From: an uncultured Eubacteriales bacterium
GTDB lineage: Bacteria > Bacillota > Clostridia > Oscillospirales > Oscillospiraceae
Assembly (NCBI GenBank): GCA_900551495.1
Contig: URWG01000039.1
Span: forward strand, 1-13,520
Length of the DNA: 13,520 nucleotides
Reading direction: 5' to 3'
A model generated the notes under the pieces. It did no database searches. It was given only the letters and a program-made list of their open reading frames with translations, and was not told the origin of the DNA. The translations under genes were made by a program, and so were the position numbers. Positions 1-6,919 of this stretch are shown here, piece after piece. The number at the start of each line of letters is the position of its first letter. Positions within the stretch are counted from its first letter, which is position 1.

Positions 1-1055
<1,055 letters not shown>

Positions 1056-1064
1056 GATTGATCT

Positions 1065-1070
1065 CCTCCT
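1065..1070 (-). promoter_or_regulatory. Shine-Dalgarno of ftsZ
   Basis: On the minus strand this reads AGGAGG, a full match to the anti-SD core, 9 nt before the ftsZ ATG. It fixes the start and suggests strong translation, as expected for an abundant cytoskeletal protein. Confidence 0.85.
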
Positions 1071-1121
1071 ATGTATACTGAAAATGACGACAGTGTATTA
1101 TATGCAGAATTATACTCTTCT

Positions 1122-1150
1122 ATTTTACCGTGAAATTTCCCGCAGGTCAA
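1122..1150 (-). promoter_or_regulatory. Sigma-A-type promoter of ftsZ
   Basis: On the minus strand there is a -35 box TTGACC (1145-1150), a spacer of exactly 17 nt, and a -10 box TAAAAT (1122-1127). Each hexamer differs by one base from the housekeeping consensus. Transcription would start near 1115 and leave a leader of about 60 nt before ftsZ. The promoter sits in a 142-nt gap (1056-1197) of about 32 percent GC inside an otherwise GC-rich region, which fits a real control region. It would let ftsZ be expressed independently of the upstream operon. Two further TATAAT hexamers (1109-1114 and 1097-1102) lie downstream but lack a partner -35 box. Confidence 0.8.
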
Positions 1151-1197
1151 TAGAATTTCTCGTTTTTGCCAAAATTATTTACATTTTTCCCTTATTT

Positions 1198-2289
1198 TTA
1201 CTGATTGGGAATCACATAAGCCTCGTTTCCGTTGCTCAGCGTGAGGTCGATCGTGCCCGTGTCGTAATCCTTCTGCTGCGCAACGATGACCTTCAGGTAC
1301 TCCAACTTATAGGCAAGCTCATTGCTGCCGCCCAGCTCGACCTGGAAGCGGTCGCCGTACCACAGACTGATGCTTGAGGTGGACAGGACGTTGACCGAGC
1401 GAATCTCGCGAACCAGCTCCGCCGCCTCGATCTCCTGCAGCACCTCGGTGAGCGTCTCGAGCTTGCGTCTTGCCGCGTCCTCCTTGCCCTCCTCGGCAGA
1501 GGGGACCGCCTGTTCGCCGACGACGGGGTTCTTGAGCACCAAATTCTCGATCAGGATATGCTCCTTCGCCGCCGACTCCGAAACCTGCTCGGTCAGCTTT
1601 CCCGTCGCGGTCATCAGATACCACGTCCCCGCCGCGTCCTGCGCGGCATAGGTCGTGTCGAATTCCATCACCGTCACGATCACGGTGTCCGGCAGGCGGC
1701 GCGTTACCTGCACACTGCGGATGTAGGGAAGCTGCGCCATCACGCTGCCCGCCACCTGTCCGCGGGAGAGCGTCAGCAGGTTGTCGCCGTCCGCGATCGC
1801 CGTTGCCGCGCTGATCTCCTCGCTCGTGTAAAACGCATTACCGCGCACCTCGACATGATGTACGCGGAAGAAAATAATCATACTCAGCGCCAACGCCGCC
1901 ACGACCGCGCCCATGATAACCAGTCGTTTCCAGACATCGACCGGCATTGCCTTCTGCGTGCGCTGCTTTGCCTTTCGCTTCTGCTTCTGCCGCAGCTCGG
2001 ACAGACGCGCGTTTTCCTTTCGCTCCTCGCGATGGCGTTGTGCCGTCTGCGCCGCGCGGGAATTCCGCTTTTCCCTATGTACCGCGCCGTTGTGCTGTAC
2101 TGCGGGCTGCTGCTCCTGCTGCGGTTCCGGTCGGCGGCGCGTCGTTTCACCGTTTTCGCGACGGCGGGCGGCTGCCTTTTGCTCCGCTCTCTGCCGCTGT
2201 GCTTCACGGGCGGCGGGTGAGGTCCTGCGCTTCCCCGCCGGGGCCTGCCGCACGCGCTCGGTATTTTCCTTTCTTCTTTCGTTTTCCAT
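1198..2289 (-). CDS. ftsQ: Cell division protein FtsQ/DivIB with long basic cytoplasmic tail
   Basis: Bitopic divisome protein that, with FtsL and DivIC/FtsB, links the Z-ring to septal synthesis by FtsW and the class B PBP. The protein is 363 aa. Residues 1-122 form a cytoplasmic tail very rich in Arg, Lys, Gln and Glu. Residues 123-141 are the single membrane segment (LVIMGAVVAALALSMIIFF). A POTRA-type domain follows from about 142 to 210 (HHVEVRGNAFYTSEEI, then RRLPDTVIVTVMEF), then an extracytoplasmic beta domain to the end. B. subtilis DivIB is about 260 aa, and most of the extra length here is the tail. The start is the ATG at 2289, with AAGGA 7 nt upstream and 4 nt after the murA stop. 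An in-frame upstream start at 2403 would lie inside murA without an SD and is rejected. Sequence identity in this family is low, but architecture and position make the call firm. Confidence 0.93.
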   Translation of the reverse strand: MENERRKENTERVRQAPAGKRRTSPAAREAQRQRAEQKAAARRRENGETTRRRPEPQQEQQPAVQHNGAVHREKRNSRAAQTAQRHREERKENARLSELRQKQKRKAKQRTQKAMPVDVWKRLVIMGAVVAALALSMIIFFRVHHVEVRGNAFYTSEEISAATAIADGDNLLTLSRGQVAGSVMAQLPYIRSVQVTRRLPDTVIVTVMEFDTTYAAQDAAGTWYLMTATGKLTEQVSESAAKEHILIENLVLKNPVVGEQAVPSAEEGKEDAARRKLETLTEVLQEIEAAELVREIRSVNVLSTSSISLWYGDRFQVELGGSNELAYKLEYLKVIVAQQKDYDTGTIDLTLSNGNEAYVIPNQ

Positions 2290-2293
2290 CGTA

Positions 2294-3544
2294 TTATCCT
2301 TCTTGAATGATCTCCGCGCCGCATTCCCGAAGGCTCGGCGCAAAAGCGGTATATCCTCGTTCCAAATGCTCGGTCGCAGTAATGCTGCTCTCGCCCTCTG
2401 CACCGAGCGCCGCGATCACCATCGCCGCCCCGCCGCGCAGATCGGTCGCCGCAGCGGTCACACCGTGCAGCCGCTCGACCCCGCGCACCAATGCGCAGCG
2501 CTTTGCCGTCGTGATATTCGCTCCCATCGCGCACAGCGCGGGAACGTGGCGGAAACGGTCGGCAAAAATCGTCTCCTCAAACACGCTGTCGCCCTCCGCC
2601 GTCGCCATTGCCGCCATCATCGGCGCCTGTGCATCGGTCGGAAAGCCGTCATAGGGCGCGGTAACGATCGGGCTGACCGCCGACAGAGCGCGGCAGCGGA
2701 TCGTCAGCGCGTTATCCTCCGTCTCCAGCGCGCAGCCCCCGCGATGCAGCACCCGCAGGACCGCCTCCAAATGTGCCGTCCGCACATCGAGCAGCCGCAG
2801 CGTGCCCCGTGTTGCGGCAGCCGCCGCTAAGTACGTCGCCGCCTCCATGCGGTCGGGTAAAATGCGGTACGTCGCGCCGTGCAGGGGGCATTTCCCCCGA
2901 ATTCGGAGAACGGACGTCCCTTCCCCGACAATTTCCGCGCCGCACGCCCGTAAAAAGCCGATCAGATCGGCAATTTCAGGCTCCCTTGCGGCATTGCAGA
3001 TCACGACCTCGCCCTCGCAGCTCAGCGCCGCCAGCAGCAGATTCTCCGTTGCGCCGACGCTCGGAAACGGCAAGGCAAGCGTGCAGCCGTGCAGCCCGTC
3101 AGCCGTGCAGTACAGCCCGTCGCCGTCGTATCGGCACTCCGCGCCCATCAGCCGCAGCCCGCGCAGGTGCAGGTCGATCGGTCGCTCCCCCAGCGGGCAG
3201 CCGCCGGGATGGTACAGCGCGGCGTGGGAAAAGCGCGTCAGCATCGCGCCGAGAAAGATGATTGCCGCCCGCATCCGCTTCATCAGCGCCGCGGGAAGCT
3301 CCGTCGGTGTTGCGGCGGCAGTATCGACGCGGATCGTCGCGCCGCACTGCTCCGTTTCGCAGCCGAGGCAGCGGAGAATTTCCAGTGCGTCGTCCACATC
3401 CGAGATCTGCGGACAGTTGTGCAGCTCGCAGGTATCGCCCGTCACCAGCGTCGCCGCCAAAATCGGCAGCACGCTGTTCTTTGCGCCGTGGATCGGTACG
3501 CTTCCGTGCAGCGGGGCACCGCCCACGATCCGATAAGTACCCAT
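2294..3544 (-). CDS. murA: UDP-N-acetylglucosamine 1-carboxyvinyltransferase MurA
   Basis: First committed step of peptidoglycan synthesis: transfers enolpyruvate from PEP to the 3'-OH of UDP-GlcNAc in the cytoplasm. It is the fosfomycin target. The protein is 416 aa, the usual family length. Visible residues are the PEP/substrate lysine in GAKNS (K22, N23), the catalytic cysteine in HPGGCPLGERPIDLH (C116, equivalent to Cys115 of E. coli, so fosfomycin sensitivity is expected) with R121, the catalytic Asp in FPTDAQAP (D304), and the late Arg in TDLRGG. The start is the ATG at 3544, with GGAGG 7 nt upstream; an in-frame TTG two codons earlier lies almost on the SD. It is unusually rich in cysteine (18 residues counted). 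It follows murG by 61 nt and precedes ftsQ by 4 nt. Its SD can be paired in a hairpin, listed separately. Firmicutes often have a second MurA elsewhere, so this may be one of two. Confidence 0.97.
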   Translation of the reverse strand: MGTYRIVGGAPLHGSVPIHGAKNSVLPILAATLVTGDTCELHNCPQISDVDDALEILRCLGCETEQCGATIRVDTAAATPTELPAALMKRMRAAIIFLGAMLTRFSHAALYHPGGCPLGERPIDLHLRGLRLMGAECRYDGDGLYCTADGLHGCTLALPFPSVGATENLLLAALSCEGEVVICNAAREPEIADLIGFLRACGAEIVGEGTSVLRIRGKCPLHGATYRILPDRMEAATYLAAAAATRGTLRLLDVRTAHLEAVLRVLHRGGCALETEDNALTIRCRALSAVSPIVTAPYDGFPTDAQAPMMAAMATAEGDSVFEETIFADRFRHVPALCAMGANITTAKRCALVRGVERLHGVTAAATDLRGGAAMVIAALGAEGESSITATEHLERGYTAFAPSLRECGAEIIQEG

Positions 3545-3545
3545 A

Positions 3546-3572
3546 GGCAAACCTCCCGAAAGGAAATTTGCC
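3546..3572 (-). promoter_or_regulatory. Hairpin sequestering the murA Shine-Dalgarno
   Basis: In the minus-strand RNA, GGCAAATTTCC (3572-3562) can pair over 11 positions with GGAGGTTTGCC (3556-3546), with two G-U wobbles and a 5-nt loop. The 3' arm contains the GGAGG Shine-Dalgarno of murA and ends one base before the ATG. If it forms, it would block ribosome entry on murA unless upstream translation or a factor opens it. The pairing is read directly from the sequence; a regulatory role is inference. Confidence 0.55.
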
Positions 3573-3581
3573 CCATCCTAT

Positions 3582-3595
3582 GCGGGCGCACCCGC
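3582..3595 (-). repeat. Small GC-rich hairpin between murG and murA
   Basis: GCGGG and CCCGC form a perfect 5-bp stem around a 4-nt loop, just upstream of the murA SD hairpin and just after the murG stop. No T run follows, so it is not a typical intrinsic terminator. It might act with the next hairpin as a two-stem leader, or be incidental in GC-rich DNA. Confidence 0.35.
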
Positions 3596-3605
3596 CGCGG
3601 TTCCT

Positions 3606-4736
3606 TCAGTGTCTGCCCTGCTTGGCAAGCTCCAGCAGAATTTGATAAATTCGTTCGGCGGAATCGACCACCGCGACCTGCCGCAGCGCCGTCCGCATCG
3701 CAGCGCGGCGTTTGTCGTCGTGCAGCAGCTCCTTTGCCGCCGCGTACAGCCGGTCGCCGTCGCAGTCCTCCTCGCGGATGACCACGGCAGCGCCGCGCTC
3801 CTCCAAAATTCTCGCGTTCTTCTCCTGATGGTTGTTCGTCACGTTCGGAGACGGGACGATGATACAGGGCGTTCCCGCCGCCGCGATCTCGTTCAGGGTA
3901 GACGCCCCCGCGCGGCTGATAATAAGGTCCGCCGCCGCCATCAGGGTCGGCATATTATAAATATATTCCTGCATCGTCACCAGCGGATGCGCCGCCAGAT
4001 CGACGCCGTGCTCCCTCACATATTCCGGCATCCAGCGCCAGCCGAACGAGCCGGTCGCGTGGACGTGGCGGAAGCAGTTGTCCCGACATTCCAGCTCCAT
4101 AAAACGGGTGATTTTCTTGTTCATCTCCCGTGCGCCGAGACTGCCCCAAGCGGACACGATCAGGGGCGTATCGTCCAGCCCCAGCTCACGGCGGGCATCG
4201 GCGCGCTTGGTAAAGATAAACGCCTCCTGCACCGGCATCCCGACCGGAATCACGCGTTCCTGATGCTTATATTCCTTCTTGCTCTCGGCAAAGCTGACAA
4301 GGATCTTATCCACCCTGTCACAGACCAGCCGCGTCGCCAAGCCGGGAACGGCGTTTGCCTCGTGCAGCGCGGTCGGGATTCCGTTCTTCACGCCCATGCG
4401 CAGTATCGGGTAGCTGGCATAGCCGCCGGTACCGAGGATCACATCGGGCTGAAACTCGCGGATAATGCGGTCCGCCCTCCGCAGCGCCCGTCGGATGGTA
4501 ACGACCGCCTTCGCATTATGCCACAGCGCGGCGGGCGTGACGCTTCTGAGGTAGTTGGAGATGGTGACCGTTTCGATACGGAAGCCCTCGCGAGGCACCA
4601 GCTTCGTCTCCATGCCGTCGTCCGCGCCGACAAACAGAATTTCGCTGTCCGGCTTGCGTTCGCGGAGAATTTTCGCGACCGCCAGCGCGGGATTGATATG
4701 TCCGCCGGTACCGCCGCAGGTAAAAACGACCCGCAT
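3606..4736 (-). CDS. murG: MurG, lipid II-forming GlcNAc transferase
   Basis: Peripheral membrane GT-B glycosyltransferase that moves GlcNAc from UDP-GlcNAc onto lipid I to give lipid II on the cytoplasmic face. It has 376 aa. The N-terminal domain shows the glycine-rich loop CGGTGGHINPALAV (7-20), the second loop GTGGYASYP (102-110) and HEANAVPG (125-132). The C-terminal domain shows WGSLGAREMN (197-206) and the donor-binding stretch from SRAGASTLNE (274-283) through PSPNVTNNHQ (295-304). Most MurGs have HEQN and a GGS-type third loop, so HEAN and WGS are variants; the family call is not in doubt. The ATG at 4736 has AAGGAG 8 nt upstream, whereas an in-frame GTG at 4745 overlaps that SD. It begins 13 nt after the ftsW stop, and that stop (TAA) directly abuts the SD, suggesting translational coupling. 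Confidence 0.97.
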   Translation of the reverse strand: MRVVFTCGGTGGHINPALAVAKILRERKPDSEILFVGADDGMETKLVPREGFRIETVTISNYLRSVTPAALWHNAKAVVTIRRALRRADRIIREFQPDVILGTGGYASYPILRMGVKNGIPTALHEANAVPGLATRLVCDRVDKILVSFAESKKEYKHQERVIPVGMPVQEAFIFTKRADARRELGLDDTPLIVSAWGSLGAREMNKKITRFMELECRDNCFRHVHATGSFGWRWMPEYVREHGVDLAAHPLVTMQEYIYNMPTLMAAADLIISRAGASTLNEIAAAGTPCIIVPSPNVTNNHQEKNARILEERGAAVVIREEDCDGDRLYAAAKELLHDDKRRAAMRTALRQVAVVDSAERIYQILLELAKQGRH

Positions 4737-4749
4737 CGTCCTCACTCCT

Positions 4750-5892
4750 TTACCCCGTTCTCTTTGAGATGCTACGGGAAATGTTCAGCACAATGCCGCA
4801 TTCGGCAAGCTGCATGATAAGCGCCGTCCCACCGGAGGAAAAAAACGGCAGCGAAATGCCCGTTGCGGGCAGAAGATTTGTCACGACCGCCACATTCAGC
4901 AGCACCTGAAGCGCCAACAGCGTCGTCAGCCCCATGCCGAGCAGCATGGAAAAGCGGTCCCGCGCATGGATCGCGATCCAGTACCCGCGCAGGATCAGCA
5001 GCGCAAACAGCAGCAATATCGCCACCGCGCCGATAAAGCCCAGCTCCTCGCAGGCAATGGCAAAGATATAGTCGTTGTGCTCCTCGGGGAGGTAGAGGTA
5101 CTTCTGCCGCCCCTTGCCCAGTCCCAGCCCCAGCAGTCCGCCGGAGCCGATGGCGTATTCCGATTGCAGAATTTGCAGACCCGAATCCAGCGGGTCCGAT
5201 TCGGGGTCGAGCCACGCGGTGATACGCTCGCTCGTATAGCCGCCCGTCAGCAGCAGGAGCAGCAGCCCCGCCCCGCCGACTGCCATGACCAAGCCGAGGT
5301 ATTTCCAGTTGACCCCGCCGACCGCCATCATGCAGAAGCAGAGCGAGGCAATGATGATCGTTGCGGAAAAATGCGGCTCCAAAATCAGCAGCACCGCGAT
5401 CAGCACCAGCGAACCGGCGCACAGAAAAAACACCCGCAGCGACTTGATCTCGTCGCGGCAGCGGCTCATAATGACCGAAAGCGTGACGATCAGGGAGAAT
5501 TTTGCGATTTCCGAGGGCTGAAACTGCGTAAACCCGAGGTTGATCCAGCGGGTCGCGCCGTTGACGTTCGTACCGACGAGCAGCACTGCCGCAAGCAGCA
5601 GCACCGTGACCGCAAAGATCACGCGGTAAAATTTTCGGTACCAGTCATAGGGCACGCGGCTGACAAACAGCATCGCCGCGACGCCCATCAGTGCAAACAC
5701 GAGCTGGCTTGTGAAATAGCTTGCGGAATTCCCCGTTACATGGTACGCCCGAGCATAGCTTGCCGAGAGCAGCACGATCAGCCCGACGGCGACCAGCAGC
5801 AGGGTCAGAAAAAAGTACGGCAGATCAATTACGCCGAGATCGCTCTTTGTCGTCTTGCGATTTCCCGCGCGAACAGACAAATCGCGGGGCAT
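4750..5892 (-). CDS. ftsW: FtsW, septal SEDS peptidoglycan glycosyltransferase
   Basis: Polytopic SEDS-family membrane protein that polymerises lipid II into glycan strands at the septum, in complex with the division class B PBP. It has 380 aa and about ten predicted membrane segments. Family signatures are NGATRWINLGFTQFQPSE (111-128), EPHFSAT (172-178), LPEEHNDYIFAIACEELG (268-285) with D274 in the position of the catalytic aspartate of FtsW/RodA, and LLPATGISLPFFSSGG (340-355). The start is the ATG at 5892 with AGGAGG 6 nt upstream. It follows mraY by 30 nt, precisely where murD stands in many Firmicute clusters. Position in the dcw cluster favours FtsW over RodA. A sporulation-specific SpoVE role is possible in spore formers and cannot be separated from sequence alone. 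Confidence 0.96.
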   Translation of the reverse strand: MPRDLSVRAGNRKTTKSDLGVIDLPYFFLTLLLVAVGLIVLLSASYARAYHVTGNSASYFTSQLVFALMGVAAMLFVSRVPYDWYRKFYRVIFAVTVLLLAAVLLVGTNVNGATRWINLGFTQFQPSEIAKFSLIVTLSVIMSRCRDEIKSLRVFFLCAGSLVLIAVLLILEPHFSATIIIASLCFCMMAVGGVNWKYLGLVMAVGGAGLLLLLLTGGYTSERITAWLDPESDPLDSGLQILQSEYAIGSGGLLGLGLGKGRQKYLYLPEEHNDYIFAIACEELGFIGAVAILLLFALLILRGYWIAIHARDRFSMLLGMGLTTLLALQVLLNVAVVTNLLPATGISLPFFSSGGTALIMQLAECGIVLNISRSISKRTG

Positions 5893-5922
5893 GGTTGACC
5901 TCCTCTCGCGTTTGGAAAATAA

Positions 5923-6918
5923 TCAGAACCAGTTTCTCACGCCGAACCACGCCAGCACGCACATCAGCGCCGTGACCGAGACGAAAACCACCCAGATCTT
6001 CTTCTCGGACCAGCCGCACATTTCAAAATGATGGTGGATCGGCGCCATTTTGAACACGCGCTTTCCGTGCGTCAGCTTGAAATACGTCACCTGAATGATG
6101 TCGGAGAGCGTCTCAATGATGTAGACCAGTCCGACCAACAGCAGCACCAGCGGCATATCCAGCGCAAACGCCATACCGACGACCGCGCCGCCCAAAAACA
6201 GCGAGCCGGTGTCGCCCATGAATACCTTGGCGGGGTAGAAATTATAGCACAGGAAGCCGCCCAAGCCGCCCAGCAGCGCCGCGGGGAAGGTCGCCAGCCC
6301 GAGCCGCTTCATCGAAACGGCAACCAGCGTAAAGAACACCATGACCGGCATCGTCACGCCGGAGGCAAGCCCGTCGATACCGTCGGTCAGATTGACCGCG
6401 TTGACGCAGCCGACAATGGCAAAAATCGCGATTGCAAGATACAGCACGGGCGGGACGGACGCGACCGGCTCGGTTACAAACGGGATGTAAAGGTCATATT
6501 TCAGTGCGCCCGTGAAGTGCATCGCAAGAAGGAAGATCACCGCCGCAACGACCTGCAGTACTAACTTTTGCAGTCCCGTCAAGCCGAGGTTGCGCTTCTT
6601 CTTGACCTTGATGTAGTCGTCGTAGAAGCCGATAGCGCCGAACATCAGCGCAAGGGCGAGCACCAAAAGCTGCGAATATTCGCCGTTTTTCAGCGCAAAA
6701 ATGCCGAACGGGATACACAGCGCGGAGGCGGCAATGAACATCAGACCGCCCATGGTCGGCGTTCCCGCCTTGCCGTTGTGCCATTTCGGACCGACCTCAC
6801 GGATGGACTGTCCCGCCTTCAGCGCACGCAGCGCGGGGATCAGCACGCGTCCCAGCAGCACCGCAAGCACAAAGCCCGCAAGCACCGCACCGAGCACCCA
6901 ATAAATGTTCGTGTCCAT
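5923..6918 (-). CDS. mraY: MraY, phospho-N-acetylmuramoyl-pentapeptide transferase
   Basis: Integral membrane enzyme that transfers phospho-MurNAc-pentapeptide from UDP to undecaprenyl phosphate, producing lipid I. It has 331 aa and about ten membrane helices, a normal length. Diagnostic motifs are GPKWHNGKAGTPTMGG (43-58), the acidic pair in GFYDDYIK (D100, D101), NAVNLTDGIDGLASG (173-187), FMGDTGSL (233-240, with D236) and MAPIHHHFE (291-299, the triple histidine loop). All expected catalytic acidic residues are present. The start is the ATG at 6918, one base after the murF stop, with GGAGG 8 nt upstream inside the end of murF; the longer in-frame reading from 7041 lies within murF and is rejected. 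The neighbours murF upstream and ftsW downstream fit the order of substrate flow. Confidence 0.97.
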   Translation of the reverse strand: MDTNIYWVLGAVLAGFVLAVLLGRVLIPALRALKAGQSIREVGPKWHNGKAGTPTMGGLMFIAASALCIPFGIFALKNGEYSQLLVLALALMFGAIGFYDDYIKVKKKRNLGLTGLQKLVLQVVAAVIFLLAMHFTGALKYDLYIPFVTEPVASVPPVLYLAIAIFAIVGCVNAVNLTDGIDGLASGVTMPVMVFFTLVAVSMKRLGLATFPAALLGGLGGFLCYNFYPAKVFMGDTGSLFLGGAVVGMAFALDMPLVLLLVGLVYIIETLSDIIQVTYFKLTHGKRVFKMAPIHHHFEMCGWSEKKIWVVFVSVTALMCVLAWFGVRNWF

Positions 6919-6919
6919 G

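Noticed and set aside
1097..1114. Two additional TATAAT boxes as extra ftsZ promoters
   Set aside because: No -35-like hexamer lies 16-18 nt upstream of either, and AT-rich DNA yields such hexamers by chance. The TTGACC/TAAAAT pair is far better.
2290..2403. Longer FtsQ starting at 2403
   Set aside because: The added 38 codons lie inside the end of murA and lack an SD; the ATG at 2289 has AAGGA at good spacing.
1884..2534. 216-codon minus-strand frame across the ftsQ-murA junction
   Set aside because: Out of frame with both real genes; its Arg/Gly/Ser-rich product is typical of a shifted reading of GC-rich DNA.
3545..3550. TTG start for MurA at 3550
   Set aside because: It lies 1 nt from the SD, too close for initiation; the ATG at 3544 has correct 7-nt spacing.
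4737..4745. GTG start for MurG at 4745
   Set aside because: This GTG overlaps the SD AAGGAG; the ATG at 4736 is 8 nt downstream and matches family N-termini.
3609..4817. 402-codon plus-strand open frame opposite murG
   Set aside because: Antisense shadow of murG, with low-complexity basic composition, no family motif and no initiation signal.
4966..5898. 310-codon plus-strand open frame opposite ftsW
   Set aside because: Composition rich in Gln, Arg, Asp and His mirrors the hydrophobic codons of FtsW, so it is a strand shadow.
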